This document shows, one piece after another, positions 18,667 to 29,286 of a stretch of 64,000 nucleotides of DNA; position 1 is the stretch's first letter; each line of letters starts with the position of its first letter. This DNA is from Brenneria roseae subsp. roseae. Lineage in GTDB: Bacteria; Pseudomonadota; Gammaproteobacteria; Enterobacterales; Enterobacteriaceae. The notes beneath the pieces were generated by a model that saw only the letters and a program-made list of their open reading frames with translations, made no database searches and had not been told where the DNA came from. The stretch is from assembly GCF_003115845.1 (NCBI RefSeq), contig NZ_KZ819029.1, positions 173,025 to 237,024 of the forward strand, read 5' to 3'. The position numbers and the translations under genes were made by a program.

Positions 18667-21474
18667 TTAATCAACGTTCAGCGCGTCATTAACCAGAGCT
18701 TGTTGTTGTTTCTGATGTACGGACAAGTAACCAACGGCGGGTGAAGCCGATGCGGGGCGTCCGGCGTAACGTAAAGCGGCCCCAAATGGAACCACTTCAC
18801 GGAAATGATGCTGACTGCAATACCAAGCCCCTTGATTCAGCGGTTCTTCCTGACACCACACGAAATCAAGCACATGCGCGAATGGCTCAAGTGCCGCCAG
18901 AACGGCCTGATGCGGGAACGGATAAAGCTGTTCGATACGCACAATGGCCACATCTTTCTGCTCGTTCTTACGACGCTGCTCCACTAAATCATAGTAAACC
19001 TTACCGGAACAGAGAACGACGCGTTTGACCGCCTTGGGATCCAGGTCGTCAACTTCGCCAATCGCCGGCTGGAAATGACCGTTAGCCAACTCATCCAGAG
19101 ACGAGATTGCCAGCGGATGACGCAGCAGTGATTTTGGCGACATCACAATCAATGGACGACGCATACCGCGCAACGCCTGACGGCGCAGCATGTGATAAAC
19201 CTGAGCTGGCGTTGATGGAATACAAACCTGCATATTCTGTTCAGCACACAACTGCAGATAACGCTCAAGTCTGGCTGAGGAGTGTTCCGGCCCCTGCCCT
19301 TCATACCCATGCGGCAGCAACATGACCAAACCGCACATCCGCCCCCATTTCTGTTCGCCAGAACTGATGAACTGATCGATCACCACCTGGGCGCCATTGG
19401 CGAAGTCGCCGAACTGCGCCTCCCAGATCGTCAACGTGCGAGGTTCCGCCGTGGCATAACCGTATTCGAACGCCAGTACCGCTTCTTCGGACAGTACGGA
19501 GTCCCAGACATTGAACACGCCTTGCGCATTATGCACATGACTCAACGGCGTATAGCTGGAACCATTTTTCTGATTGTGAACAACCGCGTGACGATGGAAA
19601 AACGTCCCACGCCCGGTGTCCTCACCTGACAGACGAATAGGAATACCATCGTCCACCAATGTGGCGTAAGCCAGAGTTTCCGCCCCCCCCCAGTCAAACG
19701 GTTTATTACCGAGCGCCATCTCGGCACGATCGTTATAAACCTTGGCAACGCGGGGATGAATGTCGATACCTTCCGGCACCTCACTGATACGTTTGGCGAG
19801 CTCCTGCAAACGTTTCATTTCAACTTTATTCGGATACGGCTCATCCCATTCGTGGTTCAGATATGGCGCCCAGGTAAAGGACTGCATATCCATCTCACGC
19901 CACTCTTCCACCACGCACTCGCCGGCATCCAGCGCATCCCGGTACAGATTAACCATTTCGGTCGCGTCTTCCAGCGTAATGACTTTTCCCTGTTCCAGAC
20001 GATCGGCATACACCTTACGCGGCGTTGGATGTTTTTTGATCCTCTGATACATCATCGGCTGCGTAGCGCTTGGTTCATCCGCTTCGTTATGACCATGACG
20101 GCGATAACAAATCAGATCGACAAACACATCACGTTTGAAAGTATTACGGAAATCGAGAGCCAGACGGGTCACGAACGCAACCGCTTCCGGATCGTCGGCA
20201 TTCACGTGGAAAATCGGCGCCTGAACCATCTTGCCGATATCGGTACAGTATTCTGTCGACCGGATATCCAATGGGTTAGAGGTGGTAAAACCGATACGGT
20301 TGTTGATAACAATACGCAGCGTGCCGCCGACTTCATAACCACGCACCGTCGACATGTTCAACAGTTCCTGAACCACGCCCTGACCGCTGATGGCCGCATC
20401 GCCATGAATGGTTATCGGCAGTACGCGCGGGCCGCTCTGGTTACCCAGACGATCGAGACGAGCACGCACCGACCCCGTCACCACCGGACTGACGATCTCC
20501 AGATGCGAAGGGTTGAACGCCAGCGCCAGGTGAACCAGCCCGCCGTCGGTTGCAATATCAGAAGAGAAACCCTGATGATATTTCACATCCCCCGTGCCGA
20601 GGTGTTCTTTATGTTTGCCGGAAAATTCGTCGAACAGATCCTGAGGCTTTTTGCCAATCACGTTGACCAGCACGTTCAGACGGCCGCGGTGCGCCATCCC
20701 CAACACGGCTTCATGGGTACCGTTATTGCCGGCATGACGAATCAGTTCTTTCAGCATCGGCACCAGCGCATCCCCGCCTTCCAGCGAGAAACGTTTGGCT
20801 CCGGGATATTTGGCCCCCAGATAACGTTCCAGCCCCTCGGCCGCGGTTAATTCTTTCAGGAAGCGACGCTTTTCTTCCGCCGTAAATGACGGCTGTCCCA
20901 TCACCGATTCGATACGCTGCTGAATCCAGCGTTTCTCTTCCGTGCTGGTAATGTGCATATATTCAGCGCCGATGGAGCCACAGTAGGTGCGTTTCAGCGC
21001 TTCGTACAGATCCGCCAGCTTCATGGTGTCTTTGCCAATCGCAAAGGAGCCGACGTTGAAGGTTTCCTGTAGATCATCCGGCGTCAGGTTATGATAATCC
21101 AGATCCAGTTCAGCAACCGGTATCTGAGGACGCAGATTAATCGGATCCAGATTCGCCTGTTGATGCCCACGGAAGCGGAAAGCGTTGATCAGCTGCAACA
21201 CCTTGACCTGTTTGGCATCCTTATCAGGATCGGTAACCGATGAGGCAAAGCGTGATGAATCTTTCGCCAAACGACGGAAATACTCACGCGTTTTGGAGTG
21301 GAGTTGATCTGGTTTGACCCCAGTAGTAGGCAGTTGCTGGAAGATCGAGCGCCAGCTGAGATCGATAGAATCCGGATCGGTTAAAAAATCTTCATAGAGC
21401 TGTTCTATGTAGGACTGGTTTGCGCCCGCCAGATAGGAGGAATCCAGCCAGGCCTTCATTGCGCCGTTCTGCAT
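18667..21474 (-). CDS. sucA: 2-oxoglutarate dehydrogenase E1
   Basis: Thiamine-diphosphate-dependent decarboxylase of the complex. 935 residues from the second of two adjacent ATGs (21474); AAGGGA sits five bases before it and only two before the first, and E. coli SucA starts the same way (MQN.A.KAWLDSSYL). Visible features include AHRGRLNVLVNV, the ThDP-binding GDAAISGQGVVQE and the C-terminal transketolase-like domain. A 277-bp gap separates it from sdhB, leaving room for a separate promoter. Confidence 0.98.
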   Translation of the reverse strand: MQNGAMKAWLDSSYLAGANQSYIEQLYEDFLTDPDSIDLSWRSIFQQLPTTGVKPDQLHSKTREYFRRLAKDSSRFASSVTDPDKDAKQVKVLQLINAFRFRGHQQANLDPINLRPQIPVAELDLDYHNLTPDDLQETFNVGSFAIGKDTMKLADLYEALKRTYCGSIGAEYMHITSTEEKRWIQQRIESVMGQPSFTAEEKRRFLKELTAAEGLERYLGAKYPGAKRFSLEGGDALVPMLKELIRHAGNNGTHEAVLGMAHRGRLNVLVNVIGKKPQDLFDEFSGKHKEHLGTGDVKYHQGFSSDIATDGGLVHLALAFNPSHLEIVSPVVTGSVRARLDRLGNQSGPRVLPITIHGDAAISGQGVVQELLNMSTVRGYEVGGTLRIVINNRIGFTTSNPLDIRSTEYCTDIGKMVQAPIFHVNADDPEAVAFVTRLALDFRNTFKRDVFVDLICYRRHGHNEADEPSATQPMMYQRIKKHPTPRKVYADRLEQGKVITLEDATEMVNLYRDALDAGECVVEEWREMDMQSFTWAPYLNHEWDEPYPNKVEMKRLQELAKRISEVPEGIDIHPRVAKVYNDRAEMALGNKPFDWGGAETLAYATLVDDGIPIRLSGEDTGRGTFFHRHAVVHNQKNGSSYTPLSHVHNAQGVFNVWDSVLSEEAVLAFEYGYATAEPRTLTIWEAQFGDFANGAQVVIDQFISSGEQKWGRMCGLVMLLPHGYEGQGPEHSSARLERYLQLCAEQNMQVCIPSTPAQVYHMLRRQALRGMRRPLIVMSPKSLLRHPLAISSLDELANGHFQPAIGEVDDLDPKAVKRVVLCSGKVYYDLVEQRRKNEQKDVAIVRIEQLYPFPHQAVLAALEPFAHVLDFVWCQEEPLNQGAWYCSQHHFREVVPFGAALRYAGRPASASPAVGYLSVHQKQQQALVNDALNVD

Positions 21475-21614
21475 CATGATCCCTTAAGCTAATAAGCTTC
21501 AGTTTTCGCCGTGGTTAACATGTAATTAGTGCCGTATAAAATCGGTTGCCGTAAACGGTTCACTTGTCGTATTTCAGTACGCGCTATCAGGATATCCATT
21601 ATCCGTTAAGGAAC

Positions 21615-21654
21615 CTTTAAAAACCGGTTCTGGCGCGTAAGCCGGTTTTTAAAG
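21615..21654. terminator. Strong hairpin in the sdhB-sucA gap
   Basis: CTTTAAAAACCGG (21615-21627) and CCGGTTTTTAAAG (21642-21654) make a perfect 13-bp stem with a 14-nt loop. Five Ts lie inside the distal arm on either strand, so it could terminate or attenuate sdh transcription before sucA. A second GC-rich hairpin (GCCCCC/GGGGGC, 21665-21691) lies beside it, nearer sdhB. Confidence 0.55.
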
Positions 21655-21751
21655 ATTTCCTGCGGCCCCCTGGCAATCACTACCGGGGGGCATACATGTC
21701 TTGACGACTTATTTATAACTACTTTCCATTACAATACCGGCATTAACGTCA

Positions 21752-22468
21752 TCAGGCGCTGCGCTGTAACAGCATCGACTTGATATGGCCGATGGCGCGT
21801 GTCGGGTTCAGCCCTTTCGGACAAACGCTGACGCAGTTCATGATGCTGTGACAGCGGAAAACGCTGAAAGCATCGTCAAGCCCGTCCAGTCGCGGCTTGG
21901 TTTCCGTATCACGACTGTCGATCAGGAAACGGTACGCCGCCAGCAGCCCGGCAGGTCCAACAAACTTGTCCGGGTTCCACCAGAACGACGGACAAGACGT
22001 CGAGCAACAGGCGCACATGATACATTCATACAAACCATCCAGTTTTGCACGCTGCTCCGGTGATTGAAGATGCTCGCGCGCCGGTGGATTTTTCCCATTA
22101 TTCAACAGGTAAGGTTTTATTTTCTCATATTGAGCATAGAACTGTCCCATGTCCACTACCAAATCACGCACAACTGGCAATCCCGGCAGAGGACGAATGA
22201 CGATTTTACCGTTTCCGCGGCGCAATACCGAAATCGGCGTGATACAGGCCAGGCCATTTTTACCGTTCATGTTGACGCCGTCAGAACCACACACGCCTTC
22301 ACGGCAGGAACGGCGGAACGACAGTGTCGGATCCTGTTCCTTGAGCAGAATCAGCGCATCCAGCAACATCATGTCCCGCCCTTCTTCTGCTTCCAGCGAG
22401 TAATCCTGCATCCGCGGCGCATCATCAACATCCGGGTTATAACGATAAATAGAAAATTCGAGTTTCAT
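21752..22468 (-). CDS. sdhB: Succinate dehydrogenase iron-sulfur subunit
   Basis: Carries electrons from SdhA flavin to the membrane quinone. 238 residues. The [2Fe-2S] ligands are in SCREGVCGSDG…GLAC; the [4Fe-4S] and [3Fe-4S] ligands are in CIMCACCSTSCP and CHSIMNCVSVCPKGLNP. ATG at 22468 with GGAG eight bases upstream, 16 bp after sdhA. Confidence 0.98.
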   Translation of the reverse strand: MKLEFSIYRYNPDVDDAPRMQDYSLEAEEGRDMMLLDALILLKEQDPTLSFRRSCREGVCGSDGVNMNGKNGLACITPISVLRRGNGKIVIRPLPGLPVVRDLVVDMGQFYAQYEKIKPYLLNNGKNPPAREHLQSPEQRAKLDGLYECIMCACCSTSCPSFWWNPDKFVGPAGLLAAYRFLIDSRDTETKPRLDGLDDAFSVFRCHSIMNCVSVCPKGLNPTRAIGHIKSMLLQRSA

Positions 22469-22484
22469 CGTCTGATCTCCGCTA

Positions 22485-24251
22485 TTAATAAGTACGTATT
22501 TTCGGCGGGAACGCCGGACGTAATTTAGGCTGCATGTTCACCTCGCGGCGCGTCATGCTATCGGTATGCGGCAGATACAACGAATGACATAACCAATTTT
22601 CATCATCACGTTCAGGATAGTCGAAACGGCTGTGCGCGCCACGGCTTTCGGTACGGAAGTTGGCAGAAACCGCTGTTGCATAAGCGGTTTCCATCAGGTT
22701 ATCCAATTCCAGGCATTCAATACGCTGGGTATTGAATTCGGTAGAGGTGTCATCCAGACGCGCATTTTTCAGACGCTCGCGGATTACTTTCAGCTCGGAT
22801 AGCCCTTTCGCCATCGCATCCCCTTCCCGGAAGACCGAGAAATTGTTCTGCATACAGGATTGCAGCGCTTTGCGGATTTCAACCGGATCTTCACCAGAAC
22901 GGGTGTTGTTCCAGCGATTCAGGCGGTCAAGCGACGCTTCAATGTCCGACTCGCTGGCGTCACGGCTTACGCCCTGCTCTTCCAGCGACTCTTGCAGATG
23001 CATACCCGCAGAGCGGCCGAAGACCACCAGATCGAGCAGCGAGTTACCGCCCAAACGGTTTGCGCCGTGTACCGATACACAAGCGATCTCGCCAACGGCA
23101 AACAGACCCGGGATCACGACATCCTCGCCCTTTTCGTTAAGCGTCAGCGCCTGACCGCTGACTCGGGTCGGAATACCGCCCATCATATAGTGGCAGGTGG
23201 GAATAACCGGGATCGGTTCTTTGACCGGATCGACGTGAGCAAAGGTGCGAGACAATTCCAGAATGCCCGGCAGACGAGATTCCAGCACCTCTTTGCCCAG
23301 ATGATCCAGCTTCAGCTTGGCGTGAGGCCCCCACGGCCCTTCACAGCCGCGCCCCTCACGAATTTCAATCATGATGGAGCGGGCAACCACGTCGCGGCCG
23401 GCCAGATCTTTGGCATTCGGCGCATAGCGCTCCATAAAGCGCTCACCGTGCTTATTCAGCAGATAGCCCCCTTCGCCACGACAGCCTTCGGTCACCAGCA
23501 CGCCGGCTCCCGCGATACCGGTCGGATGGAACTGCCACATTTCCATATCCTGCACGGGCACACCGGCGCGCAATGCCATGCCAACGCCGTCGCCGGTATT
23601 AATGTGCGCATTGGTCGTGGACTGGTAAATACGGCCTGCACCGCCCGTCGCCAGTACGGTTGCGCGAGCTTTGAAATAAACCACTTCGCCGGTTTCGATA
23701 CAGATAGCGGTACAGCCAACCACCGCGCCATCCTGATTTTTCACCAAATCCAGCGCATACCACTCGGAGAAAATGGTGGTATGGTTTTTCAGGTTCTGCT
23801 GGTACAAGGTATGCAACAGCGCATGGCCGGTACGGTCAGCGGCGGCAGCCGTACGAGCGGCCTGCTCGCCGCCAAAATTTTTTGACTGCCCCCCAAACGG
23901 ACGCTGATAAATGCGGCCATCATCAAGGCGTGAGAACGGCAAGCCCATATGCTCCAGTTCCAGAATCGCTTCCGGTCCGGTTTTACACATATATTCAATG
24001 GCATCCTGGTCGCCGATGTAGTCAGACCCTTTCACGGTGTCATACATGTGCCATTCCCAGTTGTCTTCATGGGTATTGCCCAGCGCAACAGTGATACCGC
24101 CTTGTGCAGACACAGTATGGGAACGGGTCGGGAAGACTTTGGATAACAGGGCGCAGGAAAGGCCCATCTGGGATATTTGCAGTGCGGCACGCATACCTGC
24201 GCCACCGGCACCGACAACCACTGCATCAAACTCTCTGACTGGCAAATTCAT
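22485..24251 (-). CDS. sdhA: Succinate dehydrogenase flavoprotein subunit
   Basis: Oxidises succinate to fumarate with covalently bound FAD. 588 residues, as in E. coli. The ATG at 24251 gives [19 protein letters not shown] with the FAD-binding GxGGAG. The His that links FAD is in [10 protein letters not shown] (residue about 45), and substrate-binding HPTGIAGAG and HYMMGGIPT are present. The start overlaps the sdhD stop (TAATG). Confidence 0.98.
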   Translation of the reverse strand: MNLPVREFDAVVVGAGGAGMRAALQISQMGLSCALLSKVFPTRSHTVSAQGGITVALGNTHEDNWEWHMYDTVKGSDYIGDQDAIEYMCKTGPEAILELEHMGLPFSRLDDGRIYQRPFGGQSKNFGGEQAARTAAAADRTGHALLHTLYQQNLKNHTTIFSEWYALDLVKNQDGAVVGCTAICIETGEVVYFKARATVLATGGAGRIYQSTTNAHINTGDGVGMALRAGVPVQDMEMWQFHPTGIAGAGVLVTEGCRGEGGYLLNKHGERFMERYAPNAKDLAGRDVVARSIMIEIREGRGCEGPWGPHAKLKLDHLGKEVLESRLPGILELSRTFAHVDPVKEPIPVIPTCHYMMGGIPTRVSGQALTLNEKGEDVVIPGLFAVGEIACVSVHGANRLGGNSLLDLVVFGRSAGMHLQESLEEQGVSRDASESDIEASLDRLNRWNNTRSGEDPVEIRKALQSCMQNNFSVFREGDAMAKGLSELKVIRERLKNARLDDTSTEFNTQRIECLELDNLMETAYATAVSANFRTESRGAHSRFDYPERDDENWLCHSLYLPHTDSMTRREVNMQPKLRPAFPPKIRTY

Positions 24252-24598
24252 TACGCACCCCACACCACGATAGTTCCATAAATGACGTACACCAACAGCG
24301 CAACCACGATCGCCAACTGTAAAGTCAGGCGCAGGGCCAGCGGTTTAATGTAGTCGGTCAGCACTTGCCACATCCCTATCCATGCATGTACCAGGATGGA
24401 AAATAACGTTAACAGTGTGAATACTTTGGTGAGAGCCATAGCGAAAAAGCCACGCCAGGCTTCATAAGTGATTTCGTTGGCAGTGACAACAAAAGCAACG
24501 ATATAAATCACATACAGCACGATGACGATGGCAGAAGCGCGAATCAGCAACCAATCGTGTACGCCATTGCGTCCTAACGCAGAAGCATTGCTTACCAT
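24251..24598 (-). CDS. sdhD: Succinate dehydrogenase membrane anchor subunit D
   Basis: Membrane anchor that binds heme b and ubiquinone with SdhC. 115 residues with three hydrophobic helices. The segment [17 protein letters not shown] holds the heme-ligand His (about residue 71). It overlaps sdhC by seven bases and sdhA by one. Confidence 0.97.
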   Translation of the reverse strand: MVSNASALGRNGVHDWLLIRASAIVIVLYVIYIVAFVVTANEITYEAWRGFFAMALTKVFTLLTLFSILVHAWIGMWQVLTDYIKPLALRLTLQLAIVVALLVYVIYGTIVVWGA

Positions 24599-24981
24599 AC
24601 GAGGACTCCAGCCAGAAGTGAAAGCACGACAGTAATAATAAAGGAGATATTTGCAGAACGTTTACCCGCTGCCAGGTCTTCTTCGATATAGCCGAAATCC
24701 ATCATCAGGTGACGTAAACCACCCACAATGTGATAGGCCAGCGCAGTGAGGATGCCCCAAACGATAAATTTAACCACGAAGCTATCCATAATCGCGGCAG
24801 TCTGTAAGAACCCCTCTTCAGAAGAAAGGGATAAACCTAACAGCCACAGTAAAATACCGACAGCGACAAAGGTAATAACGCCGGAGACGCGGTGAAGAAT
24901 AGATGCTATCGCAGTAACGGGAAACTGGATCGTCTGCAAATCCAGATTGACAGGTCTTTGTTTTTTCACGAATTTGCCCAC
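24592..24981 (-). CDS. sdhC: Succinate dehydrogenase cytochrome b556 subunit
   Basis: Membrane anchor with heme b. 129 residues, the length of E. coli SdhC, with [17 protein letters not shown] at the N-terminus, SILHRVSG in the quinone site and the heme-ligand region [11 protein letters not shown]. The start is taken as GTG at 24981 by length. GGAGGA is about 21 bases upstream, unusually far, and a second GTG four codons in (before KKQRP) is possible. No ATG is available in frame nearby. First gene of sdhCDAB-sucABCD. Confidence 0.93.
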   Translation of the reverse strand: MGKFVKKQRPVNLDLQTIQFPVTAIASILHRVSGVITFVAVGILLWLLGLSLSSEEGFLQTAAIMDSFVVKFIVWGILTALAYHIVGGLRHLMMDFGYIEEDLAAGKRSANISFIITVVLSLLAGVLVW

Positions 24982-25641
24982 ACAGCTTTTATTATTGTAT
25001 CTTCCTCCGGACCTGAATGAGGTCAGACAGCATGAAAGTCGAAAACCGTGAAACCGGATTTACGGTACGCGCTCAAACATCGACATTCCGGTGTCCAAAC
25101 AGCGCATGATCCTTTCATACTGGGTGCTCCTACTGCAGGGTATTCCGGAGACCTGGCGGCAGTATAGGTCCTTCACATTCCTATTACAATTCCCATACAA
25201 ATTGTTTGGTAACATTTCCCTTGAACAGTGATTTAGATCACGAATTTCACAATTTATATAAAATTGATTATCTAATTTGACAAAACTTCAACATTTAAAT
25301 TACAACTAGGGCACTAAATTTCTTATGATGTGTCAAAGCACTATGGTTACTCTTCCCCGCTGGCATAACTTATGTAACAGTGGATGGAGAGAACCCACGT
25401 AAAAGTCATAGGTAATGACTACAATTAATTCTGAGAATTTAATCCCGAGAATTGTTAATTACCTGGAGAACGATGTTTTCATCCTGAATGCGGCGGGCTT
25501 ATTGCCATCGCCCAACTCTGTGCCCTCATCGACAAAACGTGTCGCAACAGAGTTTCACCGGCAGCGATTGATCCGGTGTACAGGCATGACGGTATTTCTT
25601 CAGTGAAAAAATTTAAAATTAAAGCGCTAAGGAGACTGTAA
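24982..25641. other. Divergent sdhC-gltA control region
   Basis: 660 bp without a gene separating the divergent sdh-suc operon and gltA. It is A+T-rich. It contains a CRP-type dyad (25227-25242) and a TTGACA hexamer (25277-25282) followed 18 bp later by TACAAC, a possible gltA promoter. A 63-codon plus-strand frame (25415-25606) has no recognisable similarity. In E. coli this region binds CRP, ArcA and Fnr; only the CRP-type site is convincing by eye here. Confidence 0.6.
25227..25242. promoter_or_regulatory. CRP-like site between sdhC and gltA
   Basis: AGTGATTTAGATCACG: TGA-N6-TCA core with flanking bases close to the CRP consensus TGTGA-N6-TCACA. Catabolite control of sdh and gltA is known in E. 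coli. Confidence 0.6.
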
Positions 25642-26928
25642 ATGGCTGATAAAAAAGCAACGCTTACTCTAGATGGTAAAGATCCGATTGAACTAAAAGT
25701 CCTGTCCGGTACGTTGGGATATGATGAAATAGACATCCGTCCCCTTGGCTCTAAAGGCTTGTTCACCTTCGATCCGGGCTTTACCTCTACGGCGTCCTGC
25801 GAATCCAAAATTACCTATATCGACGGTGATGAGGGCATTTTGTTACATCGCGGTTACCCGATCGCTCAGTTGGCGGAAAAATCCAACTATCTGGAAGTGT
25901 GTTACATTCTGCTGTTCGGCGAAGCGCCGACACCAGAGCAATACGACACATTTAAAACCACGGTAACCCGTCACACCATGATCCACGAGCAGATTACCCG
26001 TCTGTTCCACGGTTTCCGCCGTGACTCGCATCCCATGGCCGTATTATGTGGTGTAACCGGCGCATTGGCGGCGTTCTACCACGATTCGCTGGATATCAGC
26101 ATTGAGCGTCATCGCGAAATTGCCGCCTATCGTCTGCTGTCAAAAATGCCGACCGTCGCAGCCATGTGTTACAAGTATTCCCTTGGCCAACCCTTTGTTT
26201 ATCCAAGGAATAACCTGTCCTATGCCGGTAACTTCCTGCACATGATGTTCTCCACGCCTTGTGAAGAATACGTGGTGAACCCGGTGCTGGAACGCGCCAT
26301 GGATCGCATTCTGATCCTGCACGCCGACCACGAACAGAATGCGTCAACCTCTACCGTACGTACCGCCGGCTCTTCCGGCGCCAACCCATTCGCCTGTATC
26401 GCCGCGGGGATCGCCTCGCTGTGGGGACCGGCGCACGGTGGCGCGAACGAAGCCTGTCTGCGCATGCTGGAAGAAATCAGCTCCGTTGAACACATTCCTG
26501 CGTTCATTGAGCGCGCGAAGGACAAGAATGACTCCTTCCGTTTGATGGGCTTCGGCCACCGTGTTTATAAAAACCACGATCCGCGTGCAACCGTCATGCG
26601 TGAAACCTGCCATGAAGTGCTGAAAGAGCTGGGCCGTAAAGACGACCTGCTGGAAGTGGCGATGGAGCTGGAAAATATCGCGCTGAACGACCCGTACTTC
26701 ATTGAGAAGAAACTGTATCCAAACGTCGATTTCTATTCAGGCATCATCCTGAAAGCGATGGGGATCCCGTCCTCCATGTTCACCGTTATCTTCGCCATGG
26801 CGCGGACGGTTGGCTGGATTGCTCACTGGAACGAAATGCACGACGACGGCATCAAGATTGCTCGTCCGCGCCAGTTGTATACGGGCTACGACAAGCGAGA
26901 TTTCCAATCCAAGCTGAAAAACGATTAA
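25642..26928 (+). CDS. gltA: Citrate synthase
   Basis: Condenses oxaloacetate and acetyl-CoA, the entry step of the TCA cycle. 428 residues, the NADH-inhibited hexameric type of Gram-negative bacteria. Catalytic residues are in [11 protein letters not shown] (His), [15 protein letters not shown] (His) and NVDFYSG (Asp). ATG with AAGGAG seven bases upstream. It stands opposite sdhCDAB-sucABCD and ends in a bidirectional terminator shared with nei. Confidence 0.99.
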   Translation: MADKKATLTLDGKDPIELKVLSGTLGYDEIDIRPLGSKGLFTFDPGFTSTASCESKITYIDGDEGILLHRGYPIAQLAEKSNYLEVCYILLFGEAPTPEQYDTFKTTVTRHTMIHEQITRLFHGFRRDSHPMAVLCGVTGALAAFYHDSLDISIERHREIAAYRLLSKMPTVAAMCYKYSLGQPFVYPRNNLSYAGNFLHMMFSTPCEEYVVNPVLERAMDRILILHADHEQNASTSTVRTAGSSGANPFACIAAGIASLWGPAHGGANEACLRMLEEISSVEHIPAFIERAKDKNDSFRLMGFGHRVYKNHDPRATVMRETCHEVLKELGRKDDLLEVAMELENIALNDPYFIEKKLYPNVDFYSGIILKAMGIPSSMFTVIFAMARTVGWIAHWNEMHDDGIKIARPRQLYTGYDKRDFQSKLKND

Positions 26929-26948
26929 TCCGTTCAGTCAAACGAAAT

Positions 26949-26977
26949 AAAGGCCGGCGAAAATGCCGGCCTTTATT
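26949..26977. terminator. Bidirectional terminator between gltA and nei
   Basis: AAAGGCCGGC (26949-26958) and GCCGGCCTTT (26965-26974) form a 10-bp stem with a GAAAAT loop. T- and A-runs on both sides let it serve the convergent gltA and nei. Confidence 0.85.
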
Positions 26978-26990
26978 ATTCCCGAATGCG

Positions 26991-27782
26991 TTATCTCTGG
27001 CAGTGGGGACACCAGTAGAACGGACGTGAAGCCAGAACGGTCCTCTCAATCATACCGCCGCAGCGTACACACGCCTCGCCTTCCCGATGAAAAACCTTAA
27101 AAGTGAAAATCGCACCATGGTGGCGGTTGTCATCCACCTCGCCACGCGTGTTGTAGGACAGGCGAGGAATATCGATCAATGCCTGGCTCAACCTCAGCAG
27201 TTGATCCGCACTTAACTGCTGCGCGGTATGTTGTGGCGCCAGCTGAGCATGCCAGAGAATTTCAACCCTAAGGTAATTCCCCAATCCGGCCAGAAATGCC
27301 TGATCGAGCAATAAACCGCTGAACTGCCGCCGTCGGAAACGCGGAGACAGTAATCGCTCACGCACCGCTTCCATCGTCAGCGATAAATCGAGCACATCGG
27401 GGCCGATACGTTGCAGGAAAGGGTGTGCCGAGAGAGTCTCAGTGGTCAACATTTCAATATCGGAAGCGCTATAAAGCAGAATAGCGGCATCCCGCGTTTC
27501 CAGCCGGATGCGCAGATCGCGCTTGGTTTGCGGCGTCTCTCCGGCCCTGACCACGCGCCATATGCCGTAGAGCTGGTTGTGACTGTAAAGAACCAGTCCA
27601 TTACTGAAGCAGGTTAACAGCGCTTTGCCGCGCGTTACGATCTGTTCAATGCGCTGCCCTGTCAGCACCGGCTCATACGGTTTCAATTCAGGGAAAGCGA
27701 ACCAAACGTGGCTCAGCGTTTTACCGACCACCGCAGCGGCCAGGCTGTCGGCCGCACGGCGGATTTCTGGTCCTTCCGGCAT
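26991..27782 (-). CDS. nei: Endonuclease VIII (DNA glycosylase/AP lyase)
   Basis: Removes oxidised pyrimidines and cleaves abasic sites. 263 residues. The N-terminus [12 protein letters not shown] provides the catalytic Pro2 and Glu3. The helix-two-turn-helix region is near [14 protein letters not shown]-terminal zinc finger CVRCGG…FYWCPHCQR has four Cys. ATG at 27782 with GGAG six bases upstream. Last gene of the phrB-ybgI-pxpBCA-pcp-nei run, matching the pxpA-nei neighbourhood of E. coli with pcp added. Confidence 0.97.
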   Translation of the reverse strand: MPEGPEIRRAADSLAAAVVGKTLSHVWFAFPELKPYEPVLTGQRIEQIVTRGKALLTCFSNGLVLYSHNQLYGIWRVVRAGETPQTKRDLRIRLETRDAAILLYSASDIEMLTTETLSAHPFLQRIGPDVLDLSLTMEAVRERLLSPRFRRRQFSGLLLDQAFLAGLGNYLRVEILWHAQLAPQHTAQQLSADQLLRLSQALIDIPRLSYNTRGEVDDNRHHGAIFTFKVFHREGEACVRCGGMIERTVLASRPFYWCPHCQR

Positions 27783-27855
27783 GTCTTCTCCATAATAAAC
27801 AGCGCGACGATGAGGCCGCCCATCGCTTTATCATTCAGATGTGAAAAACGACCCG

Positions 27856-28503
27856 CTAATGTAATGCGCCGCCGGTCTGTGCAACATCATCCCGTACCAG
27901 CAGGGATTGCCTGATAATAATTTCCAGCGCATTTGTTACCATGCCGGTTGGCATACTTGGCGCGCCCGGATGGCGCGTAGCCTGTTCTGGCGAATACGGG
28001 ACATGGATAAACCCGCCCCGCATCACATCGCCCTGCTGATGCAGAAAATGCAACAAACCATACATCACATGATTACAGACGAATGTCCCCGCCGTGTGCG
28101 ACACGGAGGCAGGCACGCCGGCCTCATGCAGTGCCTGTACCAGCGATTTTACCGACAACGTTGAGAAATAGGCCGCCGGGCCTTTTTCAATAACCGACGT
28201 ATCGATGGGTTGATTGCCGCGATTATCTGCAATACGCGCATCGTTAATATTCACCGCCACACGCTCAACGGAGATATCGGCCCGCCCTCCAGCCTGACCG
28301 ACGGCAATCACAACGTCAGGCTGCCACTGCGCAATCTCCCGATAGAGTTGCTCCAGAGACAATCCAAATACACAAGGCAACTGGCTGGTTACCACTCTGG
28401 CCCCGGCGATTTCACGCTGATGAAACACTTTTACCGCTTCCCATGATGGGTTAACCGCCTCACCATCGAAAGATTCAAACGCCGTTATCAGTACGGTTTT
28501 CAT
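27856..28503 (-). CDS. pcp: Pyrrolidone-carboxylate peptidase (pyroglutamyl peptidase I)
   Basis: Cysteine peptidase (family C15) that removes N-terminal pyroglutamate from peptides. 215 residues. Catalytic triad: Glu in ISVERVAVN, Cys in [12 protein letters not shown] and His in [11 protein letters not shown]. The opening [21 protein letters not shown] is typical. GAGGA precedes the ATG at 28503. It lies 45 bp after pxpA on the same strand. Since Pcp releases 5-oxoproline and PxpABC converts it to glutamate, the placement makes metabolic sense. E. coli K-12 has no pcp at this position. Confidence 0.97.
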   Translation of the reverse strand: MKTVLITAFESFDGEAVNPSWEAVKVFHQREIAGARVVTSQLPCVFGLSLEQLYREIAQWQPDVVIAVGQAGGRADISVERVAVNINDARIADNRGNQPIDTSVIEKGPAAYFSTLSVKSLVQALHEAGVPASVSHTAGTFVCNHVMYGLLHFLHQQGDVMRGGFIHVPYSPEQATRHPGAPSMPTGMVTNALEIIIRQSLLVRDDVAQTGGALH

Positions 28504-28548
28504 CAGTCCTCACTTAGACCATCATTAAAATACGCAGAGGGCGGATGA

Positions 28549-29286
28549 TTACGCGGCCACCACTTGTATCTGATGTTGAGTGAAACAGTTGCGCAATTTG
28601 CGTGCAAACGTCAGCGCGTGCAGGCCATCACCATGCACACACACGGTATCCGCCTGTACATGCACCCAGGAACCGTCGCTGGCCCGCACCCGTTGCCGCT
28701 GAATCATTTCCAGCGTTTGCGCCAACGCCAGTTCATCGCTGTTGATCAACGCGCCCGACTGCTTGCGGGGAACCAGTGAGCCATCAGGCTGATAACACCG
28801 ATCGGCAAACACTTCCTGACGCGTCGTCAACCCAAGGCGCTGCCCTGCACGAATCAGTTCACCGCCCGCCAGTCCAACCAGACGCAGCGCCGGATTAATC
28901 ATCTTGACCGCCCGTGCGATAGCATCCGCCAGTGCAGGTTCACGCGCCGCCTGGTTGTAAAGCATGCCATGCGGCTTTACGTGCGCCAGTTTACCGCCTT
29001 CCGCCGCCACGATCGCATTCAGCGCGCCAATCTGATAAAGCACCTGCGCAAAGACCGTCTCCGCAGGCAAATTCATCTCTCTGCGCCCAAAGTTTTCACG
29101 ATCGGGAAACCCCGGATGTGCGCCCAATGCTACGCCATAGTCAATTCCCCAACGCACCGACTGTCGCATGGTTTGCGCATCCCCTGCATGAAACCCACAG
29201 GCTATGTTTGCCGAACTGACCAACTTCAGCAACGCTTCATCGTTTTCGCCACCTTCACCCAGATCGGCATTCAGATCAATAATCAT
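28549..29286 (-). CDS. pxpA: 5-oxoprolinase subunit PxpA
   Basis: LamB/YcsF family subunit of the ATP-dependent 5-oxoprolinase PxpABC. 245 residues. [20 protein letters not shown] and [14 protein letters not shown] are family signatures. PxpA is thought to carry the hydrolytic step that yields glutamate. It overlaps the end of pxpC by 11 bases, which implies coordinated synthesis. Confidence 0.97.
   Translation of the reverse strand: MIIDLNADLGEGGENDEALLKLVSSANIACGFHAGDAQTMRQSVRWGIDYGVALGAHPGFPDRENFGRREMNLPAETVFAQVLYQIGALNAIVAAEGGKLAHVKPHGMLYNQAAREPALADAIARAVKMINPALRLVGLAGGELIRAGQRLGLTTRQEVFADRCYQPDGSLVPRKQSGALINSDELALAQTLEMIQRQRVRASDGSWVHVQADTVCVHGDGLHALTFARKLRNCFTQHQIQVVAA

Noticed and set aside
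19756..20850. 364-codon plus-strand frame inside sucA
   Set aside because: Antisense shadow of a conserved enzyme gene; no ribosome binding site and no family match.
22860..23885. 341-codon plus-strand frame inside sdhA
   Set aside because: Antisense shadow of sdhA.
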